From positions 7,794-71,793 of the forward strand of contig JAWKPC010000022.1 in NCBI GenBank assembly GCA_041390865.1: a DNA stretch of 64,000 bases. The letters run 5' to 3'. The stretch comes from JAUIIK01 sp041390865 (GTDB lineage: Bacteria > Chloroflexota > Chloroflexia > Thermomicrobiales > CFX8). A program made the translations under genes and the position numbers. Each line of letters starts with the position of its first letter. Positions within the stretch are counted from its first letter, which is position 1. Positions 25,832 through 34,207 of the stretch are shown here, piece after piece. The notes under the pieces were generated by a model. It worked only from the letters and a program-made list of their open reading frames with translations, did no database searches and was not told the origin of the DNA.

Positions 25832-26134
25832 CTAGGTCATACGCTCCAGCGCCTGGATCTCGCTCTCGGTGAACCAGGAGATCATGTGGCGGTATAGCTG
25901 CTCGACGAGGTCGGGGTCGGCGCCCGAATTCATCGCCTGGGCACGGACGGAGGCGATGACGGCTTCGACCCGGTCGGGACGGTGGGCGTCTTCCGGACCG
26001 GACTTGAAGCGGATGACTTCGTGGACGCATGCGGCGCGCTGGCCGATGAGGTTGACGATCTCGGCATCGATCTCGTCGATGCGCTCGCGGATCTCTTCGA
26101 GGCTGTCGAATTGCCAGTCTGTCGTATCGCTCAT
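25832..26134 (-). CDS. Chorismate mutase type II domain protein (AroQ fold)
   Basis: A 100-residue all-helical protein of the AroQ family: LEEIRERIDEIDAEIVNLIG, then QRAACVHEVIRFKS with the conserved Arg and Lys, and a C-terminal LVEQLYRHMISWFTESEIQAL. Members isomerise chorismate to prephenate, and close relatives act as isochorismate-pyruvate lyases, which this small free-standing form could also be. The start at 26134 overlaps the stop of the upstream amidohydrolase gene (ATGA), so the two are translationally coupled; that pairing suggests a role in a catabolic or secondary pathway rather than in aromatic amino acid synthesis. Confidence 0.82.
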   Translation of the reverse strand: MSDTTDWQFDSLEEIRERIDEIDAEIVNLIGQRAACVHEVIRFKSGPEDAHRPDRVEAVIASVRAQAMNSGADPDLVEQLYRHMISWFTESEIQALERMT

Positions 26135-27120
26135 GCCTGTATCCCAAACAGCTCCATCGCGTTGCCGCCGAGCATCATCGCTTTCTCCGACTCCGGGACG
26201 TCCATGCCGCGTATGACATCGGCGCACTGATCCAGCGACCCTATCTGATGCGGGTGATCGCTGGCCACAAGAATACGGTCCGGGCCGGCGATCTCATAGG
26301 TCAGCGGCGTGCCGATCCTGCCGTATGGAACGGTATCGTAATAGAACCGCCGCAGATAGTGGTCGAGCGGGTGCTCGAGTCTCCCCATCAGCTCGGGGTA
26401 GATCTCCATGCCTCGCCCGACGCGTTCCGCCAGCATCGGCAGTGCCCCGGCGAGCTGTCCCATGATGAACGTCAGGTTCGGGAATCGGTCGAGGGTGCCG
26501 GTCAGAATCAGGCGGGTTGACGCTACGGTCATCTCGATCGGGAAACCCAGGACGGCCACGAGCCGCATATCGTCGGTCAGGTTATCGATCGAAGGCGGCG
26601 CGATCGGGTGGACGAGCAGGGCTGCCCCGAGATCTTCGGCGGCTTCGTAGATCGGGAAGAAGCGCTGGTCGTCCAGAGGGTAGCCGTTGAGATTGCTGAA
26701 GATCATCGCTCCGACGAGGCCGAGATCCCGGACTGCGCGTTCCAGCTCTCGGGCCGCCGCCTCGGGCGACTGGGTCGGCAGCGTCGCGAAGGCGCGAAAG
26801 CGGTCCGGATGGTCGCGACAGACATCGGCCAGCCCGTCGTTGGTCAGTTGCGCCAGTTCAATGCCGCGTTCCGGCTCTTCGCCGTGGACGCCGGGGACGG
26901 TCAGGGAGAGCACCTGCATATCGACGCCGGCCCGGTCCATATCGGCGATGCGCTTCGCTGGATTGGTGTGGGCCTCGTCGATGACGCTGTAGTCTCCGGA
27001 ATAGTGGATCCTTCGCTCTCCATCGGCCCCGACGCTCAGTGACGCCGCCCTCGAACGCTCCTCGATGCCGCTGAGAAACGGCTCAGGGTAAAAGTGGTTG
27101 TGAACGTCAATCACCCTCAT
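26131..27120 (-). CDS. Amidohydrolase-family protein (ACMSD-like decarboxylase/hydrolase)
   Basis: A 329-residue TIM-barrel metalloenzyme of the amidohydrolase_2 group, which includes 2-amino-3-carboxymuconate-6-semialdehyde decarboxylase and gamma-resorcylate decarboxylase. Visible metal ligands: VHNHFYP (His7, His9), ALLVHPIAPP, and the C-terminal Asp in LVASDHPHQIG. The family's further histidine, usually in a GHxGG-like motif after strand 6, is replaced here by Gln (IMGQLAGALP), which may change the reaction. AGGA lies eight bases before the ATG. The next gene, a chorismate mutase-type protein, starts within its stop codon. Substrate unknown; an aromatic or enol-acid derivative is likely. 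Confidence 0.82.
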   Translation of the reverse strand: MRVIDVHNHFYPEPFLSGIEERSRAASLSVGADGERRIHYSGDYSVIDEAHTNPAKRIADMDRAGVDMQVLSLTVPGVHGEEPERGIELAQLTNDGLADVCRDHPDRFRAFATLPTQSPEAAARELERAVRDLGLVGAMIFSNLNGYPLDDQRFFPIYEAAEDLGAALLVHPIAPPSIDNLTDDMRLVAVLGFPIEMTVASTRLILTGTLDRFPNLTFIMGQLAGALPMLAERVGRGMEIYPELMGRLEHPLDHYLRRFYYDTVPYGRIGTPLTYEIAGPDRILVASDHPHQIGSLDQCADVIRGMDVPESEKAMMLGGNAMELFGIQA

Positions 27121-27507
27121 GTGTTTTCCTCGTCCCTGTTGCGATATTCAGCGTACGTCGCTCGTGACTGCGGCAAACGTGCTGCAAATCAGGCGTCGCG
27201 GGTGCCGTCGAGCAGCTGGTCGAGATCATCGATCGCGCGCCATTTGGCATCTTCGCCGGTATGGCCGGAACGATCAAGGGGGACGTGAGGGGCTCATGGC
27301 CGATCGCCGACGCGCAACCCTGTGGAGGGTAGCAGCTCCCAGATGAGTTAGAGGACGGTGACGGGCCGGTTATCATAATTAGGTAGCGGACCAACGCCAG
27401 ATTCGGACTCGACGACTCAAACGTTGAGCGGAGGATGGAGAAGCAGGGAAAAACCGCCGGGGGCTATCTCCAGCGGTTCCATCTCTACCGATGCTCCAGG
27501 CGCTGAT
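27121..27507. other. Intergenic region with a short orphan C-terminal frame
   Basis: No full gene. On the minus strand 27189-27293 is an uninterrupted frame between two stops reading DRSGHTGEDAKW then AIDDLDQLLDGTRDA, which has coding character and looks like the end of a lost gene, without a start or ribosome site. The rest shows nothing recognised. Confidence 0.35.
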
Positions 27508-28050
27508 TTACGAGACGCAGAGGACCCAGGTTTCGATCAACGGATTTGATGTTCCAGGTCCCCCAACGATCTGGCCATCAACGACATAAGAACCCAGCCA
27601 GCCAGTTGGAGGTGATCCGATGAGACCGCCCCCTGAGAGTTTGAAGCTGCTAGCGAAGAACTCTCCGCCGTCGGAGGTGAGGCGGCTACCGCCATTGATC
27701 GCCGTCTCCCCGGGAAGGCAGTCGACCTGGTCGGTTCCCAGGATAAACACGGTGCTGGGGTCGGTCGTAACGGTTCTCACCGTGTAGGTCAGGGTCATTG
27801 CTGGGTCGCCAGCGCCAAGATCAACCGGCGTCTCGTAGGCGGTGCAGTTGGCCGGGTCCTCGACATGCCGCATCGCCCCGGTGTATCGGCTGACGCAGAC
27901 GTGGACGACGCTGTCGTCCTCATGCGTCGCGCCGACCTGGCCGGTGGCGAAGAGCGCCATGATGAACCCGGCCGAGATGAGCAGGGCTCCCAGCGCAAGG
28001 CCAACCACGAATGCTCGCGGATTCGACATTGCCAAGCGGGCGGTTTTCAT
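27508..28050 (-). CDS. Secreted YTG-motif protein (family member 1)
   Basis: A 180-residue exported or membrane-anchored protein. The N-terminus has a hydrophobic segment (AFVVGLALGALLISAGFIMA) after a short basic start, then the motif VHVCVSRYTGAMRHV followed by CTAYETPVDLG, and a strand-rich C-terminal part with paired cysteines (DCLPGET, WVLCVS). The CVxxYTGxxR...C..xE.P pattern recurs at 38276, 41006 and 49270, and also precedes collagen-like or tail-fibre-like regions in actinobacterial exported proteins. The start at 28050 follows AAAGG at nine bases; an earlier start at 28071 adds seven basic residues. No function is known. Confidence 0.68.
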   Translation of the reverse strand: MKTARLAMSNPRAFVVGLALGALLISAGFIMALFATGQVGATHEDDSVVHVCVSRYTGAMRHVEDPANCTAYETPVDLGAGDPAMTLTYTVRTVTTDPSTVFILGTDQVDCLPGETAINGGSRLTSDGGEFFASSFKLSGGGLIGSPPTGWLGSYVVDGQIVGGPGTSNPLIETWVLCVS

Positions 28051-28186
28051 TCGCCGTGCCTTTCGGTGCAATCGGTTGTTTCGCTCCCTGCATTCTAGCC
28101 TGTTGTGCGTTGATGGGAGTCATGGTTGACACCGGCGTTAAGGCCGGAGAGGATGAACGTAGGTAGAACAATTGAAAGGAGCCGGA

Positions 28187-28585
28187 ATGACAGCGAGTGG
28201 GGATATCGTGCGTGGCATTTACGAGGCGATCGCGGCCGGTGACGTCCCGGCGGTGCTTGCTCCGTTCGATGACAACATACACTGGGTCGAGGCGGAGAAC
28301 TCGTTCTGCGCTGGAGGCAACCCGCATGTCGGGCCGGACAACGTCGTTTCTGGCGTGTTTGCGCCACACCTGGAAGGTGTCGAGGGGTTCGCGGCGACAC
28401 CGCACAACTTTGTCGACGGTGAGGATGCCGTGGCCGTTGAGGGCCGCTACACCGGGACGGTCAAGGCGACCGGCAAGCCACTCGACGCCCAGTTCGCCCA
28501 CTTCTGGAAGCTGAAGGACGGCAAGGTCGTCGGGTTCCAACAGTACACCGACACTAAGCAGTGGGCGGATGTGCTCCCCGTGTAG
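28187..28585 (+). CDS. SnoaL-like / NTF2-like protein
   Basis: A 132-residue NTF2-superfamily protein: IVRGIYEAIAAGDVPAVLAP, then the FDDNIHWVEAE pattern, and strands ending DGKVVGFQQYTDTKQW. This subgroup (often called ketosteroid isomerase-related or YybH/SnoaL-like) binds small hydrophobic molecules; the substrate is not predictable. GAAAGGAG stands directly before the ATG at 28187. It ends before a very strong terminator at 28749. It shares only the fold with the protein at 3470. Confidence 0.82.
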   Translation: MTASGDIVRGIYEAIAAGDVPAVLAPFDDNIHWVEAENSFCAGGNPHVGPDNVVSGVFAPHLEGVEGFAATPHNFVDGEDAVAVEGRYTGTVKATGKPLDAQFAHFWKLKDGKVVGFQQYTDTKQWADVLPV

Positions 28586-28748
28586 AGCCGGAGCCGGTGG
28601 ACGCTGGCGGTGCGATGGCGCTGGCGGAGCTGGATCGCTACGACTTACCGAACCGGGCGCTGGTACTGGTGGCGGCGCGGCGCAGAATGATGGCAAGAAG
28701 GGCGCTGACCGGGGCATCGACGGGTTGTTGCCGTTCCTACATAACAGT

Positions 28749-28780
28749 GACCCCTCCGGACGCCGTCCGGAGGGGTCTTT
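28749..28780 (+). terminator. Strong rho-independent terminator
   Basis: GACCCCTCCGGAC at 28749-28761 and GTCCGGAGGGGTC at 28765-28777 form a perfect 13-bp stem with a GCC loop, followed by TTT. It closes the SnoaL-like gene 164 bases after its stop. Confidence 0.85.
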
Positions 28781-28818
28781 GATGGAGTTCTTCAGTTCAT
28801 CAGGATGTTAAGTGTTCG

Positions 28819-29781
28819 TTAGCTGGCGAACTCATCCGTGAGATCGATCATGACGTTGTTCCCTGTGGCGTCGTTCTCGACGACGAGCATCAGTTCGTCG
28901 ACGTCTTCAGGAATCTCGAACCCGACCTTGCCGGTCGCTTCGCTGTTTGACTCGATCCGGGCCGCGGCGATGCCGTCGCCCTCGAAGAGCAGGACTGCAT
29001 TCGCTCGCAGGTCGACGCCGTACTGTTCGCCGTCACCCGTCTCCAGGTAGACGCCGCCCAGGGCGCTCAGCAGCGACAGAGGGTCGCCGCCGGTGTTCTC
29101 GATCGTCATCGTCAGCGCGACGAACTGGTGATCGCTTCCCGGCTCGAGGACGCCCGGGACGCCGATAATCGTTTCGACTCCTTCAACGGTAATCGTGAAG
29201 CCTTCGACGTCGACAGGATCGCCGATGCCGGCCGTATCTTCCGATGAGCCGCTCTCGGTCGCCGACGCATCGTCGTCAGCTTCCGTGGACGTAGCGTCGT
29301 CATCGGTTTCAGTCGAGGTACCCATTTCCGAGTCTTCCTCGGTTGAAGTGCCCATCGCCGAATCTTCCTCGGTGGCGGTGCCCGTCATGTCGCTGTCATC
29401 TTCTTCGGTCGCGGTACCGGTCATATCATCGTCCGACTCCGTTGAGGTGCCCATTGCCGAGTCTTCCTCGGTCGCGGTGCCGGTCATGCCGCTATCGGTT
29501 TCGGTCGATGTACCGTTGTCCGAGTCTTCTTCAGTGCCGGTCATTTCCATGTCGGCTTCGGTGGCCACTGTACCTTCGTCGACCATGGTTTCGGTGCCTT
29601 CGCCAGTACCGTCCGTCACCGTCATCTCGATTGTGGGTGAGGCGTCGACATCGTCGATGACGTCGGTATCGTCGTCATCATCATCGCCACAGGCAGCATG
29701 AGAAGCATGCCGGCCAGGATGAGTACGCCGAAGGTTCTCAACCCCATCGGCTAACGGATTCTTCAATCTATTCAGATCCAT
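28819..29781 (-). CDS. Acidic repeat lipoprotein with DUF4352-like C-terminal domain
   Basis: A 320-residue protein: a poly-Asp stretch after residue 32, then about 130 residues of acidic Ser/Thr/Met repeats built on MTGTATEEDS and MGTSTE, and a globular C-terminal domain from about residue 185 (GFTITVEGVETI, HQFVALTMTIENTGGDPLSL) typical of DUF4352/telokin-like secreted proteins. The start at 29781 has AAAGGA six bases upstream. The straight reading lacks a signal peptide, but a second frame over 29700-29750 encodes LRTFGVLILAGMLLML, which would lead into ACGDDDD as a lipobox; two indels near 29745 and 29695 probably hide a lipoprotein signal. The repeat DNA (29321-29530) is slippage-prone. 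Confidence 0.72.
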   Translation of the reverse strand: MDLNRLKNPLADGVENLRRTHPGRHASHAACGDDDDDDTDVIDDVDASPTIEMTVTDGTGEGTETMVDEGTVATEADMEMTGTEEDSDNGTSTETDSGMTGTATEEDSAMGTSTESDDDMTGTATEEDDSDMTGTATEEDSAMGTSTEEDSEMGTSTETDDDATSTEADDDASATESGSSEDTAGIGDPVDVEGFTITVEGVETIIGVPGVLEPGSDHQFVALTMTIENTGGDPLSLLSALGGVYLETGDGEQYGVDLRANAVLLFEGDGIAAARIESNSEATGKVGFEIPEDVDELMLVVENDATGNNVMIDLTDEFAS

Positions 29782-30278
29782 TCTTTATCCTTTCTGATTT
29801 AGCTGCGTTGCCGGTCAACAATCGGAAAACATGAGATCAGCCCGGCACCGCATATCTGAATTTGGAGCTTAAAGGCAGAGGTCTATTACGAAGATATAGG
29901 GACACACTGAATCGGCACAAAGCGATACACATAGATCGCGCGCCGTCGATCATCCTCAGCGATCGGGTTGCCGACGGTAGCCAGTGCTGGCCATGTACAT
30001 GGGGATCTGCCCATCTTGTGGCAAATCAGGAGCGCCCATCTTCCGGTCACGAGTGGAGGGGAGCGCTGCCCGCAGCCTTGGCGTTATGTCCGGAAGTCTC
30101 CCGCCGACGCCGGGCCAGAATTGCCTATGAAGGGACAATCCCGTACCGGATACGGCCTCTCGACCTATTGCAAGGCTTCCAGTAGGAAGAGGACAGCGGA
30201 CTTCCGCGACCGAGCATAGCGATTGGCTTGATATCGCCGGGAGTAGGTTATTCTGAGTGCATCGGGAAAGGATGCAAG
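29782..30278. other. Non-coding interval of about 500 bases
   Basis: No supported gene on either strand and no recognised RNA. The right end carries GAAAGGA in front of the DUF4013 gene at 30279, and the left end the leader of the acidic lipoprotein gene. Confidence 0.4.
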
Positions 30279-30987
30279 ATGGATATCGGCCGGGCCTTCA
30301 GCTTGTATTCGACGACGAGGATTGGATGAAGAAGATCCTGATCGGCGGGCTGTTCTATCTGGGAACATTCCTCGTCCCGATCGCGGATGGCTCGCCTCGT
30401 TCGTTATCTACGGGTACATGCTCGAGATTCTCAGGCGCGTCTACTTCGGGCGCACCGACGTGCTGCCGGAGTGGGACGACATCGGTGGCTATTTCGTTCA
30501 GGGTTTCGTTGTCTCGGTCGGGCTATTTATCTGGTTGTTGCCGCCCATCCTGTTGATCGGCTGTGTTGGTGGCGGGATCGCCATTGCCGGGAACTCCAGC
30601 GGCAATGATGGACTGGCGGTCTTCTCCGGACTATTCGCGTTCGGGACGATCAGCGTGATGGTTTTGCTAACGCTTATCTGGTCGGTCGCGTTCCTGCCGA
30701 TCATCGGCGGGCGGTATGCCGTCGAACAGCGCTTCGGCGCCATGTTCGAGTTCAGCGAGATCTTCGCCGAGGTCGGCCGGGCGGGCGTTGGAGCCCTGCT
30801 CGTCCTCCTTCTCACGGTCATCATCGCGAGCTTTGTCGGAAATCTGGGTTTCGTCGCCTGTCTGATCGGCGTTGTCTTCACGAGCTTCTACGCGAACGTC
30901 GTTATGGCGCACGGCGCCGGACAGGTCTACCGCCGTGCGCGCGGACTAGGGCCCGATATGGCATCGAGCCAATCGCCGGCGTTCTAG
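30279..30987 (+). CDS. DUF4013-family membrane protein, copy 1, two frameshifts
   Basis: Polytopic membrane protein paired with a paralogue at 31015. The ATG at 30279 follows GAAAGGA and reads MDIGRAFSL; after a one-base break near 30310 the next frame gives FDDEDWMKKILIGGLFYLGT, and after another near 30385 the third gives WLASFVIYGYMLEILRRVYF and the remainder to the stop at 30985-30987. Five to six hydrophobic helices follow, with a conserved RYAVEQRFGAMFEFSEIFAE before the last two. DUF4013 proteins are of unknown function and are widespread in archaea and bacteria. The alignable order with copy 2 shows that the breaks are errors or recent damage. Confidence 0.72.
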
Positions 30988-31014
30988 TCCGGCGCACCTG
31001 GAAGAGGGCACGCG

Positions 31015-31709
31015 ATGGATCTGGGCCGGGCATTCAGCTATGTCTTCGAAGACGCCGAGTGGGTGAAGAAAATCCTGATCGGCGGCCTGATCTCGATCAT
31101 CCCGCTCATCGGGAGTTTCGTCGTCTACGGTTACATGATCGAGATCGCGCGGCGGGTCTTCGAGAGTCCGGAAATCGGGGAGTTGCCGGAGTGGGACGAC
31201 TTCGGCGGTTATCTGTCGCGCGGGTTCTATTCTGGCTCAGGCTCGCGATCTGGGTTCTCCCGTTCGTTCTGTTGTTCGCATGTGGAGTGTTGTTGGCGAT
31301 TCTGTTTGGAGTTGCCGCCGGCGAGGAGGCGTTCGTCGGCATTTCGGTGTTCTTCTTCTACCTCGTGATGATGCCGGCTATCCTACTCCTGTCACTGGCC
31401 GCAGGGCTGGCGATCCCGGTGTTGCTGGGCCGGTTCGCGATCCACGGCCGGTTCGGGGCGATGTTCGAGTTTGGCGAGATCATTACCGAAGTCCGTCGGG
31501 TCGGACCGGTGCCATTGCTGCTGGTTGTTGTCACTTACCTTGTGGCCGGTTCGCTCGGGCAGATCAGAATTCTTCTCTGCTTTATCGGCGTCATCTTTAC
31601 CGGTTTCTACGGGAATCTGGCGATCGGTCATGCCGCGGGACAGATTTATCGGTTGGCAAGGTACGGCAAGCCGGTAGACGCGCCGGCGCCTGCCTCAGCC
31701 GGCCACTAG
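31015..31709 (+). CDS. DUF4013-family membrane protein, copy 2, one frameshift
   Basis: Paralogue of the preceding gene. It starts MDLGRAFSYVFEDAEWVKKI, then LIGGLISIIPLIGSFVVYGY and the conserved LPEWDDFGGYLSRGF. At about 31226 the frame changes; LFWLRLAIWVLPFVLLFACG and the remaining helices, with RFAIHGRFGAMFEFGEIITE near the end, are in the second frame, which ends at 31709. About 230 residues and six membrane segments once joined. It is 27 bases after copy 1 and six bases before the amidohydrolase gene, so the three are probably co-transcribed. Function unknown. Confidence 0.72.
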
Positions 31710-31715
31710 GAGAGC

Positions 31716-33281
31716 ATGATGTACCAGGCGAATCTGTCAGTGATCAACGGAAACGTTCGAACGCTGGATGGCGGCCTTCCCTCGGCGGAGGCGGTCTTCG
31801 TTCGGGACGGCAGGATCGTCCATGTCGGTACGAACGAAGACGTGCGATCGATCGCCGGCGACGCGCCGGTCTTCGATGCCGCCGGGCGAACGGTGGTCCC
31901 TGGATTCGTCGACGGCCACGCCCATCTCGAGATGACCTGCCTGGCGCTCACCCGCAGTCTCTCCTGCACCGTCCCTCCATTCGAGAGCCTGGCTATGATC
32001 GCCGACGAGCTCGGAAATGTCGCCGAGCGGACACCGCCCGGGGAATGGATTGTCGGCCGCTCGAGCTTCGGGTTGCAGCTCCGGGTGCCGGAGGAGCGGC
32101 TCTTCACCCGTCACGATCTGGACGCGGTCAGCCGTCAGCACCCGATCGTCGTCTACTCCAGTATCCACGTCGGAATGCTCAACACGCTCGCGTTGCAGGA
32201 ACTGGGTCTCTGGGGCTCGGATAGGGAGCCCGATATGGGCATCATCGTCCATCGCGATGCCGATGGCACGCCCACCGGTGTCGTGACCGAGATGTGGGAC
32301 ATGCTGCCGCCGTTCGAGGCGGATGAGGTCGAAGATGCCCTGCGCCAGAAGGCGAAGGAGCTGTTCGTTGCCAACGGCGTCACAACGATCCACAACCTTC
32401 CCTTCTCCAGGCATGACCTCCTCGCCGTTCAGAATCTCCAGGAGGCTGGCGAACTCCCGTTGCGTTTGCGCTACTTCGTTCATGCCGGGCGACATATGGA
32501 GCTGGCAGAGCTGAACGCGCTCGGCATCAAGCCGGGATTCGGCGACGAACTGCTGGCGTATGGCGGGGTCAAAGCCTTCGTCGACGGCTGCTGCCACGAT
32601 GGCTATGGGAACCGGCTCTGGGACGCCAAATGGACGCGCGCCGAGCTCTTCGATTTCGTCTCGGAGGTTCACGGGGCCGGCCATCAGCTCTGGATGCACA
32701 TCAACAGCCAGTTTTCGATCGACATGGCTCTCGATGCCTACGAGCATGCGTTGAACGAGCAACCACGTCCGCACCGGCATCGGCTGGAGCACAGCGGCGA
32801 CTTCATCGATTGCCAGCCGTTCATCGAACGGTTCAAGCGGCTCGGTATCGGCGTCGTTACGACGCCGCAGTTCATCTACAGCCAGGGCGACACCATGGGA
32901 AACCGCTATCCCCGCCCGTTTCAGCTTCGCAGCCTGGTCGAATCGGGGATCGAGGTCATCGGGTCGAGCGATTCCACCGGGACGGTGCCGGATGGCATCA
33001 CCCCGATGTTCAACATCGCTTGCGCCGTCACTCGCCGTACCCAGAAGGGGAACATTTATCTCCCCGAGGAAGCGGTTTCGGTCGAGGACGCGTTCCGAAT
33101 GTTCACGATCTGGCCGGCCCGCTGGGCATTCGAAGATCATCTCAAAGGTACGATCTCGCCCGGCAAGCTGGCTGATTTCGCCGTCCTCTCGTCCGACCCG
33201 TTCACCGCCGAGCCGGAAGCGATCTTCGATATCAGCGTCGATGCCACGATTCTCGGCGGTGAGATCGTCCATCAACGCTAA
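31716..33281 (+). CDS. YtcJ-like metal-dependent amidohydrolase
   Basis: A 521-residue member of the amidohydrolase superfamily (YtcJ/NfdA-like): an N-terminal composite beta domain (FVRDGRIVHVGTNEDV), the metal-binding VVPGFVDGHAHLEM, a long TIM barrel with HRLEHSGDF supplying a further His, GSSDSTGTVPDG with the conserved Asp, and a C-terminal return to the beta domain (GTISPGKLADFAVLSSDPF). Relatives hydrolyse N-formylated or amide substrates; the true one here is not known. AGGAG precedes tandem ATG codons at 31716 and 31719. It begins six bases after the second DUF4013 gene. Confidence 0.88.
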   Translation: MMYQANLSVINGNVRTLDGGLPSAEAVFVRDGRIVHVGTNEDVRSIAGDAPVFDAAGRTVVPGFVDGHAHLEMTCLALTRSLSCTVPPFESLAMIADELGNVAERTPPGEWIVGRSSFGLQLRVPEERLFTRHDLDAVSRQHPIVVYSSIHVGMLNTLALQELGLWGSDREPDMGIIVHRDADGTPTGVVTEMWDMLPPFEADEVEDALRQKAKELFVANGVTTIHNLPFSRHDLLAVQNLQEAGELPLRLRYFVHAGRHMELAELNALGIKPGFGDELLAYGGVKAFVDGCCHDGYGNRLWDAKWTRAELFDFVSEVHGAGHQLWMHINSQFSIDMALDAYEHALNEQPRPHRHRLEHSGDFIDCQPFIERFKRLGIGVVTTPQFIYSQGDTMGNRYPRPFQLRSLVESGIEVIGSSDSTGTVPDGITPMFNIACAVTRRTQKGNIYLPEEAVSVEDAFRMFTIWPARWAFEDHLKGTISPGKLADFAVLSSDPFTAEPEAIFDISVDATILGGEIVHQR

Positions 33282-33448
33282 CGGCTTGCTCTCGACGCTT
33301 CGGTGATCCTCTGGTCAACCTGACACAACTCTGCAATGTGCCGCCCGACTTCTCGCATGCGGACGTAACGGGCCTGGGAATACGCTGCGCTCGAGAGCAG
33401 TGAGCGGCGAGTTGCCGATATTCTCCTGGCATTCGAAGGGGGATCTCC

Positions 33449-34201
33449 ATGTCCGCCGATCTCGTCGTATCCGGAGTGAACCTTGGCCGCACCTACGGAG
33501 GGAGGTCGGGAGCGGCGGCGGTATGCGCTCTCGATGGAGTGGACATCTCCGTCGCCGCCGGTGAGTTGACCGCGATCATGGGGCCGAGCGGATGTGGAAA
33601 GTCCACGCTGTTGAACATCCTCGGAGGACTCGATCGACCGACCAGCGGTGAACTCTACCTGGGAGGCAGGCGCGTCGATAACCTGTCCGAGTCGGAGTGG
33701 GCTGTCCTGCGACGGAATCAGATCGGCTTCGTCTTCCAGTTCTTCAACCTGATCGGAAATCTGACGGCCGCCGGGAACATCGAACTGCCCGCGCTGCTGG
33801 CCGGCATACCGTCGCGCAGGGCGCGCCAGCGTGCAACGGGACTCCTCCAGCAGCTCGGCATCGCCGATCAGGCAGACAAGCTCCCGTCCGAGCTCTCCGG
33901 CGGCCAGCGGCAGCGTGTCGCGCTCGCTCGCGCGCTCGTCAACGAACCGTCCCTGTTGCTCGCCGACGAACCGACCGGGAATCTGGATTCCGGCAGCGCT
34001 GCCGATGTCCTCGACCTCATTCGCACGATCCATGCTCAGGGGCGGACGATCATCATGGTGACCCACGATCCAAAGGTGGCAGCGATCGCCGACCGCCTGA
34101 TCATGATGCAGGACGGCCAGATCATCTCCGACGACGTCCCGGCTCGACCGTTGGAGCCGGGACGCCTCCGGCCGGTTGTCGAAGCGCAGGCGGAGGGGTA
34201 G
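33449..34201 (+). CDS. ABC transporter ATP-binding protein (MacB/LolD type)
   Basis: A 250-residue nucleotide-binding subunit that powers the permease encoded six bases downstream. Walker A is GPSGCGKST near residue 48, the Q-loop follows in GFVFQFFNLIGNLTAAGNIE, the signature is LSGGQRQRVALARAL, Walker B is LLLADEPTGNLDSG and the H-loop His is in MVTHDPK. The FQFFNL and TGNLD patterns place it in the LolD/MacB/FtsE branch, which works with FtsX-like permeases in lipoprotein release, macrolide or peptide export. GGGGGA stands before the ATG. Confidence 0.92.
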   Translation: MSADLVVSGVNLGRTYGGRSGAAAVCALDGVDISVAAGELTAIMGPSGCGKSTLLNILGGLDRPTSGELYLGGRRVDNLSESEWAVLRRNQIGFVFQFFNLIGNLTAAGNIELPALLAGIPSRRARQRATGLLQQLGIADQADKLPSELSGGQRQRVALARALVNEPSLLLADEPTGNLDSGSAADVLDLIRTIHAQGRTIIMVTHDPKVAAIADRLIMMQDGQIISDDVPARPLEPGRLRPVVEAQAEG

Positions 34202-34207
34202 GCCGCC

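Noticed and set aside
29321..29530. CRISPR-like regular repeats
   Set aside because: The repetition is an in-frame coding repeat of irregular length without constant spacers.
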